Counted from the stretch's first letter, positions 35,878 through 44,382 are shown. The stretch: 64,000 nucleotides of DNA from Microbacteriaceae bacterium PS02344 (GCA_029959905.1 JASCNZ010000004.1:1-64000); one strand, 5' to 3'. Notes: a model not told the origin generated them from the sequence alone. Made by a program: numbers and translations.

Positions 35878-36333
35878 CTAGCGCGCCTCGAGGGCGTGGA
35901 GGCGGGTCCAGAAGTGGTGCAGGCCGTGCTCCGACAGCGTCGCCGAGGCGCCCAGGGTCTCGAAGAGGGAGCGCACGGCCTCCGACGCCAGCGGGGCGAG
36001 ACCCGCGGCGAGCAGCTCGGCCTCGTCGACGGATGCCGTGCCCTCCGCGGCGCGCCGCAGCAGAGAGTCGGCGACCGCGGTCGCGACGGCCGAGCGGGCC
36101 GCGGCATCGGCGAGCACGCGCAGGAACTGGGGGTCGTCGGCCGCACGCTCGGTGTTGCCGTGCTGCTGCCGCCGGGTGCGCGCGGCGGTCTGCGCGGCTC
36201 CCGTCTCGGTGACCTCGGCGATCAGCGCGGCCCGGTCGATGACGAGACCCAGCGCGCGGGCGCCGGCACCCTCGGTCCATGGCGCGCCGAGATCGGCGGT
36301 GCGGGATCGATCGGTCGGAGCGGCGGCGGTCAT
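35878..36333 (-). CDS. stand-alone acyl-CoA-dehydrogenase-like C-terminal domain
   Basis: 151 residues, all helical. It aligns by eye with the C-terminal helical domain of the flavoenzyme at 41924-43267: AARTRRQQHGNTERAADDPQ against RTRTRTFSHASHALPADDPQ, and LFETLGASATLSEHGLHHFW against the FDLGGGSLVDARLGLDRHW region. The N-terminal and middle (flavin-binding) domains are absent. ATG 36333 follows GAGGAGG, so it is set up for expression rather than being simple debris. It could be a subunit of the neighbouring enzymes or a decaying remnant. Confidence 0.6.
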   Translation of the reverse strand: MTAAAPTDRSRTADLGAPWTEGAGARALGLVIDRAALIAEVTETGAAQTAARTRRQQHGNTERAADDPQFLRVLADAAARSAVATAVADSLLRRAAEGTASVDEAELLAAGLAPLASEAVRSLFETLGASATLSEHGLHHFWTRLHALEAR

Positions 36334-36465
36334 GGTCCTCCTCGGCGGGTGTGCGCGGGGCGGGGGCACGTCTCCCTCGGGGCCGCGGGATTCCGACTGT
36401 AGCGAACGGCATCCGCCCCGGCGTCATGCGCGTTAACAGGAGCATGCAGGGGCGCCGGCGCTGGA

Positions 36466-36471
36466 TACGCT
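36466..36471 (+). promoter_or_regulatory. leaderless -10 of the fusion gene
   Basis: TACGCT, 6 bases before ATG 36478, in the 144-base divergent gap with the 151-residue gene. Confidence 0.4.
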
Positions 36472-36477
36472 GACCCC

Positions 36478-38511
36478 ATGACCTCCCGTCCGTTCGGCTC
36501 CCTGGATTGGGCGCGGAGGACTCCCGGTGTTCCGGGGCTCCTCGATGAGATCCGCCAGGCGAGCGTCTCCGACGCCCCCGAGCTTCCGCAGAGCTTCTTC
36601 ACCCGTCTCGCCGCCGCGGGTTTCGGCCGCCTCCGCGTGCCCGTGGCCGAGGGCGGTCTGGGCGGCGATGTCCTCGACCTGCTCGACGCCCTCACCGCCG
36701 TCGCCGCCGCCGACTCGAACCTCGCTCAGGCCTGGCGCACCCACGTGCTGGCCACCGAACGGCATGTCAAGACCCCCGCCGGTCCCCTGCGGGATCGCTG
36801 GATCGGGCGCATCGCGGCGGGGGCGATCATCGGCGGCGGATGGACCGAGGCCGACGGCTCCGGCCCCCGCGTGTTCACGACCCGCCTCTCGACCGAGACG
36901 GGCATCCCCCGCCTGACCGGCCGCAAGTTCTACTCGACGGGCAGCCGTTACGCCGACTGGCTGGAGTACAGCGCGGTCGACGACGCGGACAAGCTGGTGA
37001 TCGCGGCGCTCCCGAAGGACTCGCCGGGGGTCGCGCTGCTCGACGACTGGACCGGCTTCGGTCAGCGCGCCACCGCGAGCGGCACCACCGTGCTCGACGG
37101 CGCCCCGGTCGACCCCCACGACGTCGCCCCCTGGCAGACGCAGCACCTCGGCACCCCGGGCTGGCAGCAGATGATCCTGCTCGCCGTGCTCGTCGGCATC
37201 GGCGAGGGCGCGCGCGCCGCGGCCGCCGATCTCGTCGACCGCATCGATGGCTCCCACGGGGGCTCGCCGATCCTCGTGCTCGAGGGGTACGGGCGCATCA
37301 GCGCGCTCGTCGCCTCGGCGCGCGCCTCGCTCGGCGAGATCGGCCGCCTCAGCGAGGTCGCGCATCAGGCCATCATCGGTCGGCAGCAGGATGCCGAGAC
37401 CCTCGCCGACGACGCCGTGAACGCGGTGTTCCAGGCGCAGGCCACCATCGTTCCGCAGGTGATCGAGGCCGCCGACCGGCTCATGACCCTGCCGGCACTG
37501 CTCGACGACACGGCCGAGGCGCAGAACCTGCGCAGCACGCTGCGGCTCGACCGGTTCTGGCGCAATGCGCAGACGCTCTCGACGCACAACCCGGTGCTGC
37601 ACCGCCTCCGCGCGATCGCCGACCGCGAGATCTACGCGATCGATCGCATCGCCGAGCCGACCGAGCGCGAGGCCGCCGTGTCGCGCGCGATCGCCGAGAG
37701 CATCCGTCCGCTGAGCGTCGTGCGGATCGACGCCGCGCTCGCCGGCCGCCTCACCGCCGATCCGCGGTCGCTCGACACCGTGGCCGATGCGTTCGCGGGG
37801 CGCGAGCCGGTGCTGTTCCAGTTCGACGAGCGCGCGGGGGCGCACTTCGACCCCGCTGTCGCCGTCGCCACGCTGCTGCACCGCCTGCCCTCGGCATGGT
37901 TCGCGGTCGGCACCGGAGACCTCGACGACACTGGGCACCCCTACAACCTCGCCCGCCGCATCGCCTCGCTCGAGCAGTTGTCCGGCGGACGCACGGCCTG
38001 GGTGCTGAACGACGGCGACACCGAGACCGAAGAGCAGCGCGACCGCATCCGCGTGGTGCAGCAATTGCTGCGCACGTGGCCGCGCGAGTCCATCGCCGCG
38101 GATGCCGACGCCCCGCACTTCGCGCAGACCGAGAGCATCCGTCGCATCAACGCCGACGGCGCCTTCCCCTCGGCCGGCCCGCTGAACGTGCCCAGCAGTC
38201 CGCAGCACCTGCCGGTGTTCGTGTCGTCGCGTCGGTTCGACGACGTGCACCGCTACGTCGACCTGCTCGTGCGCGACGGCGCATGGGTGCTGCCGTATGC
38301 GGATGCCGGCGGGTACCCGCTCGCGACGGCGCACGCGGCGTCCGACATCGACGAGGTGCTCGCGATCGCCGGCGGGCTGCCGGTCGATAGCGATGCAAAT
38401 GCCGCGCCGCAGACCCTGCGCGCCCGGCTGCGGCTGCCCGCGCCGGCCCTGTACGAGCTCCCCGGAGCATCCGCCCGCTTCGAGCGAGGCAGCGAGACGG
38501 AGGCGTCATGA
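36478..38511 (+). CDS. fusion: acyl-CoA-dehydrogenase-like monooxygenase plus reduced luciferase-like domain
   Basis: 677 residues, about 270 longer than the family norm. Residues 1-395 are a DszC/SfnB-like acyl-CoA-dehydrogenase fold: GFGRLRVPVAEGGLGGDVLD, ADSNLAQAWRTH, GRKFYSTGSRYADWLEY and the C-terminal LRLDRFWRNAQTLSTHNPV. Residues about 405-660 match the separate 259-residue protein at 39880-40659: HPYNLARRIASLEQLSGGR (from residue 487) against HPINLARTIATLSNLHARR, and FPSAGPLNVP against FPSIGGPLTVP. So a luciferase-like half has joined a flavin monooxygenase. Relatives use FMNH2 and O2 to oxidise sulfur compounds. The stop overlaps the next monooxygenase by four bases. Confidence 0.82.
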   Translation: MTSRPFGSLDWARRTPGVPGLLDEIRQASVSDAPELPQSFFTRLAAAGFGRLRVPVAEGGLGGDVLDLLDALTAVAAADSNLAQAWRTHVLATERHVKTPAGPLRDRWIGRIAAGAIIGGGWTEADGSGPRVFTTRLSTETGIPRLTGRKFYSTGSRYADWLEYSAVDDADKLVIAALPKDSPGVALLDDWTGFGQRATASGTTVLDGAPVDPHDVAPWQTQHLGTPGWQQMILLAVLVGIGEGARAAAADLVDRIDGSHGGSPILVLEGYGRISALVASARASLGEIGRLSEVAHQAIIGRQQDAETLADDAVNAVFQAQATIVPQVIEAADRLMTLPALLDDTAEAQNLRSTLRLDRFWRNAQTLSTHNPVLHRLRAIADREIYAIDRIAEPTEREAAVSRAIAESIRPLSVVRIDAALAGRLTADPRSLDTVADAFAGREPVLFQFDERAGAHFDPAVAVATLLHRLPSAWFAVGTGDLDDTGHPYNLARRIASLEQLSGGRTAWVLNDGDTETEEQRDRIRVVQQLLRTWPRESIAADADAPHFAQTESIRRINADGAFPSAGPLNVPSSPQHLPVFVSSRRFDDVHRYVDLLVRDGAWVLPYADAGGYPLATAHAASDIDEVLAIAGGLPVDSDANAAPQTLRARLRLPAPALYELPGASARFERGSETEAS

Positions 38512-39761
38512 GCGACGAGAACCGCCTGCTCACGGTCAACATCAACGTGCTCGGAGTCGGTCAGCGGCCGGCGGCCTGGCGCGCGCCCGACATCCGTCCC
38601 GACGCGATCGTCGACCTCGCCCACTGGCAGAACGTGGCGCGCATCGCCGAGCGCGGGCTGGTCGATGCGATCTTCCTCGCCGACCGCCCCGCGATCACCG
38701 ATCCGCGCAGCCGTCCGGTGCAGTACCTCGACCCGGGGGTGCTCGTGCCGGCGATGGCGGCGGCGACTGAGCACCTGGGCTTCGTGGCGACCGCGTCCAC
38801 CACGCTCAACGAACCGGTCGAGCTCGCGCGCCGGCTGTGGGCATTGCACACCGCGACGCAGGGGCGTTTCGCCTGGAACGCCGTCACCAGCTGGGACGTC
38901 GAGGCCATGCGCAACTTCGGCCTCACCGAGGTGCCCGAGCGCGAGGTGCGGTACGCCCGCGCCGAGGAGTTCGTGTCGGTCGTGAAGCGGCTGTGGGCGA
39001 CCGCCGGCACCTCGGAGGTCGTGGAGCACGACGGGTCGTTCGCGGTGCACGCCGGGCTCGAGATGGAGGCGCTCGTCCCCGAGCGCCCGGCGATCGTGCA
39101 GGCCGGCGGGTCGGAGCCGGGCTGGCGCCTGGCGGGACTCGTCGCCGACGGCGTGTACTCGGTCGACCACGATCCCGCCTCGGCGGCGGAGCACCGGCAG
39201 AAGATCCGCTCGTACGCGGTGGAGGCGGGGCGGTCGGCCGACGACGTGCGCGTCTTCCCCGGACTCGCGGTCGTGATCGGCAGCACCGAGCAGGAGGCGT
39301 GGGAGCGGTTCGACCACTGGGAGCACCTCGCGCCCGCCACCTACAGCCTCAACGAGCTGTCGAAGGCGCTCGGCGCCGACTTCTCGGGGCTCGACCTCGA
39401 CGCGCCGGTGCCCGCGCAGATCCTCGCGGATGCCGAGGCGCAGGATGCCGGATGGTCGGCGGCGTATCGTCGGGTGCTGATCGAGCGGATCCGGACGGAG
39501 CAGCCGACGATCCGCCGCCTGCTGCGCGACTTCGGCGGCTACGGGCAGCGATTCCTCGCCGGGACGCCCGAGCAGATCGCCGACACGATGGAGGAGTGGT
39601 TCCGGTCGGGATCGGCCGACGGCTTCAACATCATGCTCGACCTCTTCCCCTCCGGGCTCGAGGACTTCGTCGACCAGGTCGTGCCCGAGCTGCAGCGCCG
39701 GGGCATCTTCCGGCGCGAGTACGGGCAGGGTGGGGTGCTGGAGCGCTTCCGGCAGCCGTAG
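38508..39761 (+). CDS. luciferase-like flavin monooxygenase (NtaA/SnaA/DszA type)
   Basis: 417 residues, TIM-barrel FMNH2-dependent oxygenase. HWQNVARIAERGLVDAIFLA near residue 45, ATASTTLNEPVELARRLW, GRFAWNAVTSWDVEAMRNFG with the following RYARAEEFV, and VQAGGSEPGWRLA are typical of the NtaA/SnaA/DszA subgroup; DGFNIMLDLFPSGLEDFVD closes the barrel. It must receive reduced FMN from a separate reductase; a candidate is at 44709. Overlaps the fusion gene (ATGA). Exact substrate unknown. Confidence 0.88.
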   Translation: MSDENRLLTVNINVLGVGQRPAAWRAPDIRPDAIVDLAHWQNVARIAERGLVDAIFLADRPAITDPRSRPVQYLDPGVLVPAMAAATEHLGFVATASTTLNEPVELARRLWALHTATQGRFAWNAVTSWDVEAMRNFGLTEVPEREVRYARAEEFVSVVKRLWATAGTSEVVEHDGSFAVHAGLEMEALVPERPAIVQAGGSEPGWRLAGLVADGVYSVDHDPASAAEHRQKIRSYAVEAGRSADDVRVFPGLAVVIGSTEQEAWERFDHWEHLAPATYSLNELSKALGADFSGLDLDAPVPAQILADAEAQDAGWSAAYRRVLIERIRTEQPTIRRLLRDFGGYGQRFLAGTPEQIADTMEEWFRSGSADGFNIMLDLFPSGLEDFVDQVVPELQRRGIFRREYGQGGVLERFRQP

Positions 39762-39799
39762 CGGTGCGTGGGGGGTTCGCGGAACCTCCCGTCACAGCG

Positions 39800-39865
39800 C
39801 TCGCAGATCTGCACGATCTCGCAGGCACTGAGGGCGAAGCATCCGAGATCCTGCAGAACTGCGAG
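39800..39865. repeat. nested palindrome, CGCAGATCTGC type (copy 2)
   Basis: 22-base arms (39800-39821 and 39844-39865) pair at 20 positions around a 22-base loop; the left arm opens CTCGCAGATCTGCACG. It lies between the two convergent monooxygenase modules. Confidence 0.88.
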
Positions 39866-39879
39866 ATGGTGCGGCGGCG

Positions 39880-40659
39880 TCAGACCCGGGTGAGGCGTCC
39901 CGGGCCGGCGAAGGCGGGCGTGCCGGTAGAGAAGGCGACGGATGCCCCGAGACCGAAGGCCGCTCGTGCGCCGACGGCATCCGTGTGGCGGTCATCGCCG
40001 AGCACCGGCACCGCACGCGCTGACGCCGGTACGGTGTCTCCCGCCGCAGCGGCGTCGCCGGCGTCGACGGCGGCCTCGACACGCGTCGTCGCGCCCCAGA
40101 CGGGGAGGGCGGCGGCATCGAGCACCACGTCGACGCCCGGCGCCACCAACCCCGTCGATGAGAGAAGCACTGTCACCGGCTTGTCCGACACATCGACCGG
40201 TACGGTCAACGGCCCGCCGATCGACGGGAACTCCGGGTCGTCGATCCGCACGATGCGCGCGTCGTCGACGAACGCCCCGACATCGGCGTCGCGCGCCACC
40301 GCATCCAGAGGCCACGTCTCGAAGAGCCGCGAGATCAGCGCCAGCAGCGCCCCCGATGTCGCGGCCAGCCCGACGCGCCGCGCGTGCAGGTTCGACAGCG
40401 TCGCGATCGTGCGGGCCAGGTTGATCGGATGCTGTCGCGCACCGACGATCGGCACCACGACGACCCGCCGGGTGATCGCGAGCAGCGCGGCCGCGGCGGC
40501 CGTGCGGTCAGGCCCGGGTCCGTCGAGGTCGCCGAGCAGCAGCACGTCGGCCGTCGCGTCGAGTTCGGCGCCGAGAGCAGCGCGCTCCGCTCGGCCGGAA
40601 CCGGCTCGTACCGCGAAGGCGGCAAGGGTCGCGTCGTCGACGCGCAGAAGACGGGTCAT
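39880..40659 (-). CDS. reduced luciferase-like subunit
   Basis: 259 residues, about 60% of a luciferase-family barrel. VDVLLLGDL-type strands (TADVLLLGDLDGPGPDR), ITRRVVVVPIVGARQHPINL and ALISRLFETWPLDAVARDAD match the C-terminal half of the fusion at 36478. The usual flavin-site pattern GRFAWNxVT of the full-length neighbours is missing, so it may be a non-catalytic partner, comparable in idea to LuxB. Its ATG overlaps the stop of the full-length monooxygenase by four bases, as expected for a stoichiometric partner. Confidence 0.6.
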   Translation of the reverse strand: MTRLLRVDDATLAAFAVRAGSGRAERAALGAELDATADVLLLGDLDGPGPDRTAAAAALLAITRRVVVVPIVGARQHPINLARTIATLSNLHARRVGLAATSGALLALISRLFETWPLDAVARDADVGAFVDDARIVRIDDPEFPSIGGPLTVPVDVSDKPVTVLLSSTGLVAPGVDVVLDAAALPVWGATTRVEAAVDAGDAAAAGDTVPASARAVPVLGDDRHTDAVGARAAFGLGASVAFSTGTPAFAGPGRLTRV

Positions 40660-41924
40660 CGGCGCAGTCCTCTCAGCCAGGCGGTGAACGGTTCGTCGCC
40701 CGGGCCCGTGAGCAGCCCGCGCGAGCGCAGCACCGGAGTGACGTGCTCGGCGAACTCGCGCAGCCCCCAGGGGTTGGTGTCGAAGAGCAGGTTGAACCCG
40801 TCGGCGGCGCCGGCATCCACCCAGTCGGTCATGATGTCGACCAATCGCTCGGGCGAGCCGACGAAGAGCTGGTGCCCGAACCCCGCGAAGTACCGCAGCA
40901 GCTCGCGCACCGTGAGATCGCCCGCCGCGCCGTACGCCGCGATCGCCTTCCGGAATCCGATCGGCGCCGCGGAGGGGTCGCCGGACAGGCGCTGGATCTC
41001 GCCCTCGGCGGGGGCGTCGAGGTCGAGCCGTGAGCCGTCGATGCCGAACATCGCCGTGAACCTCCGGAGCACATAGCCCTCGGGTCCGCGCTCGTGGATG
41101 AGCGCGAAGCGTCGCTCGGCCTCCTCCTCCGTCGAGCCGACGACGAGGTGGATGCCGGGCAGCACGAGCGGGGCGGGGCGACCGAGTCCGGCCGCGCGCT
41201 GCCGTAGATCTCGACGGTTCTCGGCCGCCGTCTCCTTCACGGTCTCGGCGGCGAACACCGCCTCGGCGCTCGCGGCGGCGAGCTGGCGGCCGCGCGGCGA
41301 ACCGCCCGCCTGCACCACGAGCGGGGCGACCTCGGGCAGGAGGCGGCGGATGGCCGGGTCGACGCCGAGGTCGCCACGGCCGATGCCGTCGCCGAAGTAC
41401 TCCCCCTCGTGCACGTAGTCGGTTCCGGCCTGCACCGCGGCCAGGAACGCGGTGTACGCGGCGACGAACTCCTCGGCCCGGGCGTAGCGCTCCTCGCGGC
41501 CGGGGTCGGCGTCGTAGCCGAAGTCGGTGACGGCCGGACCGGTCACCCCGGTCACCACGTTCCATCCGAAGCGCGAGCCGCTGAACGCACTCGTCGTCAA
41601 CAGGCGGCGGGCGAGCTCGACGGGATCGTTCGTGCTCGACGACACGGTCGAGATGATGCCGAGTCTCTCGGTCTCGGCGGCGACGGTCGCGAGCGCGGCG
41701 AGCGGCTCCAGCAATCGGCTCGGACGGATCGCGGGGTTCGCGGCGAGACCCGGGGTATCGGCGAGGAAGATGGCGTGGAGCCCGGCATCCTCCGCGGTGC
41801 GGGCGGCATCACGCCAGAAGTCGGCACCGAACACGCGCAAGGGATCTTCGCCCGGCGTGCGCCAGGCCCCGGCATCCGTGCCGTAGTCGTACACGTTCGC
41901 GCCGAGCACCAGGGGACGGGGCAT
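40656..41924 (-). CDS. luciferase-like flavin monooxygenase (NtaA/SnaA/DszA type)
   Basis: 422 residues, paralogue of the enzyme at 38508. MPRPLVLGANVYDYG start, FWRDAARTAEDAGLHAIFLA, ISTVSSSTNDPVELARRLL, SRFGWNVVTGVTGPAVTDFG, VVQAGGSPRGRQLAA and DGFNLLFDTNPWGLREFAE. ATG 41924 shares its A with the stop of the upstream dehydrogenase-like gene (TGATG); GAGGAGACC lies upstream, although the frame stays open further. Works with reduced FMN; substrate unknown. Confidence 0.87.
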   Translation of the reverse strand: MPRPLVLGANVYDYGTDAGAWRTPGEDPLRVFGADFWRDAARTAEDAGLHAIFLADTPGLAANPAIRPSRLLEPLAALATVAAETERLGIISTVSSSTNDPVELARRLLTTSAFSGSRFGWNVVTGVTGPAVTDFGYDADPGREERYARAEEFVAAYTAFLAAVQAGTDYVHEGEYFGDGIGRGDLGVDPAIRRLLPEVAPLVVQAGGSPRGRQLAAASAEAVFAAETVKETAAENRRDLRQRAAGLGRPAPLVLPGIHLVVGSTEEEAERRFALIHERGPEGYVLRRFTAMFGIDGSRLDLDAPAEGEIQRLSGDPSAAPIGFRKAIAAYGAAGDLTVRELLRYFAGFGHQLFVGSPERLVDIMTDWVDAGAADGFNLLFDTNPWGLREFAEHVTPVLRSRGLLTGPGDEPFTAWLRGLRR

Positions 41925-43267
41925 CAGAGGGTCTCCTCGTGATCTCGCAGATCTGCAGAATCCCGCAGCTGCTCGGGGCGGGGCGTTCGAGATTCGGCAG
42001 AACTGCGACGTTCTGCCGCCTCCGGGGTCGGCCCCGCGGTGCCGACGTACCAGATCGCGGGCAGGTCGCCGCCCCCCAGAGCACGCTCGCCGAGCGCCCG
42101 TGCCTTGAGATGCACGGGGTTGTGGTTGCTGAGCGTGCGGGCGTTGCGCCAATGCCGGTCGAGGCCGAGGCGCGCATCGACGAGCGATCCGCCGCCGAGG
42201 TCGAACACGCTCTGCGCGGCCTGCATCACGAGCGCGGGTACCGTGACCTGCGCGCGGGTGACGGCGAGGTGTCCGTCGCCGGTCTGCGCGTCGCGAGGGC
42301 GATCGAGGTCGGCGCCGAGCACCGCGGCCGCGGCACGCACCGAGGCGACGACCGCCTGCGCAAGGCCCTCGAGAGTGCCGATGCGCTCCTGCAACTGGGG
42401 GTCGTCGGCGGGCAGCGCGTGCGACGCGTGGCTGAACGTACGGGTGCGGGTGCGCAGCCAGGCCACGGCGTCGTCTCGCACCCGCAGCGCGATCCCCGCG
42501 AGGGTCGCGAGATGCGCGAGCTGCAGCACGGCGTCGACCGACCCCGGCCGGTCGGCCCCCGGCGCTTCACCGACGCGCACGCGCGCGGGATCGACGGCGA
42601 CATCGACGAACTCGACGGTGCCGGAGGTGGTGAGCCTCTGGCCCACGCCGCGCCAGTCGTCGTGCCGGGTGATGCCGTCGGCATCCGCCCGCACGACGGC
42701 GACGAGATGCCGGCCGTCGTCATCGGAGGCGAGCACCTGTATCCAGTCGGCATAGCCGGTACCGGTCGCGTAGACCTTGCGGCCGTTCAGGCGCAGGATG
42801 CCCTCGCCATCGCGACGCAGCGTCGTCCCCACCGTGCCGACCTCCCCGGCGCCCTCCGTGGTGGCTCCGGCGAAGAGGCGACCGGCGGCGATCTCGGCCG
42901 CGAGCTCATCGGTCGCGACATGCGCCTCACCGCGGGCGATCGCCCGAGCGGCGCGGTCGCTCGCGGTGAAGTGCGTGCGCAGGCTCTGGGTCACGTTCGC
43001 ATCGGCGCGCGCCAGGAGGATCTGCAGGTCGACGAGCTGCGGGTAGCTCAGCCCCGCGCCGCCGACCTCGACCGGAAGACGGGCGGCGGTCAGGCCCAGC
43101 GATGCGAGCGCGCGCACATCGGCGCGCAGGCCGCCATCGGGGTCGCCGTCGCGGTCGCGGGCGGCCGATGCGGCGGCGATCCGGGCGATCACGTCGTCGA
43201 TCGCGGCGTTCCTGCCGCCGATGCCGACGTCGCTGACCGTCGTGAGCGCGAGCAGATCGTCGGACAT
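41924..43267 (-). CDS. acyl-CoA-dehydrogenase-like flavin monooxygenase (DszC/SfnB type)
   Basis: 447 residues. N-terminal helical part (LGLTAARLPVEVGGAGLSYP, ANVTQSLRTHF), middle beta part (GRKVYATGTGYADWIQVLAS) and C-terminal helices ending FDLGGGSLVDARLGLDRHWR, then ARTLSNHNP. This resembles the FMNH2-dependent sulfur oxygenases DszC and SfnB. About 25 residues near the end (420-442, with SAESRTPRPEQLRDSADLRD) are encoded by a palindromic repeat, so the C-terminus has been extended by the repeat. The start after an AhpD-like gene (10-base gap) and overlap with the monooxygenase downstream make a four-gene operon. Confidence 0.87.
   Translation of the reverse strand: MSDDLLALTTVSDVGIGGRNAAIDDVIARIAAASAARDRDGDPDGGLRADVRALASLGLTAARLPVEVGGAGLSYPQLVDLQILLARADANVTQSLRTHFTASDRAARAIARGEAHVATDELAAEIAAGRLFAGATTEGAGEVGTVGTTLRRDGEGILRLNGRKVYATGTGYADWIQVLASDDDGRHLVAVVRADADGITRHDDWRGVGQRLTTSGTVEFVDVAVDPARVRVGEAPGADRPGSVDAVLQLAHLATLAGIALRVRDDAVAWLRTRTRTFSHASHALPADDPQLQERIGTLEGLAQAVVASVRAAAAVLGADLDRPRDAQTGDGHLAVTRAQVTVPALVMQAAQSVFDLGGGSLVDARLGLDRHWRNARTLSNHNPVHLKARALGERALGGGDLPAIWYVGTAGPTPEAAERRSSAESRTPRPEQLRDSADLRDHEETL
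41944..42009. repeat. nested palindrome, CGCAGATCTGC type (copy 3, inside a gene)
   Basis: 22-base arms (41944-41965, 41988-42009) pair at 18 positions around a 22-base loop. Unlike other copies it lies within a reading frame, forming the tail of the dehydrogenase-like protein. Confidence 0.85.
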
Positions 43268-43277
43268 GCGCGTCGGA

Positions 43278-43622
43278 TCAGTGCTGGTGGTCGTCGGCGA
43301 GCTTGAACGCGAGGCGCCCGTGAGCGAACCCGCCGCCGGCACGGATGGCCGTCGCGACCCACGCGGCCTCCGCCAGCTCGGCCTCGTCGGCACCGGCTGC
43401 GACAGCCTTCTGGGAGTGCGCGTCGATGCAGTAGACGCACTGCGTGGTGATGCCGACCGCGAGCGCGATCAGCTCGCGGTACTTGAGCGGGATCGCCCGC
43501 GACTCGTCGGGAGCGAACACCGCGCTGTCGAATGCCGCGAACGCCGCGAGGATGTCGGGGGTCTGCTCCTTGTAGACCTTCGTGTAGGTCTTGTCGGCTT
43601 CGCTGTCGAAGTAGGGGCTCAT
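43278..43622 (-). CDS. AhpD/carboxymuconolactone-decarboxylase-like protein
   Basis: 114 residues, all helical, with the redox motif CVYCIDAHSQKA (CxxC plus His) near residue 65 and YRELIALAVGITTQ before it. Members are thiol peroxidases or reductases. First gene of the operon leading into the dehydrogenase-like and monooxygenase genes; may remove peroxide leaked by flavin oxygenases (inference). Confidence 0.85.
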   Translation of the reverse strand: MSPYFDSEADKTYTKVYKEQTPDILAAFAAFDSAVFAPDESRAIPLKYRELIALAVGITTQCVYCIDAHSQKAVAAGADEAELAEAAWVATAIRAGGGFAHGRLAFKLADDHQH

Positions 43623-43757
43623 GCTCTGCTCTCTGCTCGCGGATGGGAGGGGCTCGGACGCGACGGCGCCCGGGGTTCTTCCGCGACGCTATGGCCCGGG
43701 GCATCCGCCCTGCACGTCGGTCTGCAACACGGGGTCATGCGGGGGCGCCCGCAGACG

Positions 43758-44270
43758 TCACTCGGCGAGCGGATCGCCCTGCAGCCGCTGCGGACCCGCG
43801 CCCTTGCTGCCCAGCGCATCGTCGGGGTTGAGCAGACGGCACGCCTTCATCGACAGGCAGCCGCAGCCGATGCATCCGGTCAGCTCGCGCTCCAGACGCT
43901 CGATGCCCTCGCGGCGCTTCTCGAGCTCGCGCTTCCACCGCCGCGAGGCGCGCTGCCATTCGTCGTGGGTGGGGGTCTCGGTGAGGGGCACGTCGGCGAA
44001 GGCGCTCTGCACGTCGGACAGCGGGATGCCCAGGCGCTTCGCCACCGCGATCAGCGACACCCGGCGGATCATGTGGCGCGGATACCGCCGCTGGTTGCCC
44101 GGGGTGCGGGTCGAGGCGATGAGACCGAGAGATTCGTAGAAGTGCAGGGCGGATGCCGCGACCCCCGTGCGGCGCGTCATCTCGCCGATCGTGAGAGGTT
44201 CGTCGGGAGTGGCCGCGTCGGGAGTGGCCGCGTCGGGCAGCGTGCGGGATGCGTCGTCGGGCGAGACCAT
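43758..44270 (-). CDS. soxR: SoxR, redox-sensing MerR-family regulator
   Basis: 170 residues. MerR DNA-binding domain LTIGEMTRRTGVAASALHFY with GNQRRYPRHMIRR; dimerisation helix (RASRRWKRELEKRREGIERL); then the SoxR [2Fe-2S] site CIGCGCLSMKAC with Cys133, 136, 138 and 144. ATG 44270 chosen; an upstream ATG at 44309 gives 13 more residues. Residues 10-25 have a short duplicated DAATP. It is divergent from the ferredoxin gene with a SoxR-type box between them; actinobacterial SoxR typically responds to redox-active compounds. Confidence 0.92.
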   Translation of the reverse strand: MVSPDDASRTLPDAATPDAATPDEPLTIGEMTRRTGVAASALHFYESLGLIASTRTPGNQRRYPRHMIRRVSLIAVAKRLGIPLSDVQSAFADVPLTETPTHDEWQRASRRWKRELEKRREGIERLERELTGCIGCGCLSMKACRLLNPDDALGSKGAGPQRLQGDPLAE

Positions 44271-44325
44271 CGGCGCCCTCCCTGTTCCCTGCGGATGCTC
44301 GGACCGCAAGCCCCCGTCTGCGGAT

Positions 44326-44356
44326 TTGACCTAAAGTGTACTTGAGGTTTTAGCGT
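44326..44356 (+). promoter_or_regulatory. SoxR-box promoter with 19-base spacer
   Basis: The imperfect palindrome CCTAAAGTGTACTTGAGG (44330-44347) closely matches the known SoxR site CCTCAAGTTAACTTGAGG. It lies between TTGACC (44326-44331) and TAGCGT (44351-44356), 19 bases apart, the over-long spacer typical of MerR-family activated promoters. Directed at the ferredoxin gene. Confidence 0.8.
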
Positions 44357-44382
44357 GAGACGCTGACCCGAAGGAAGCCCCC

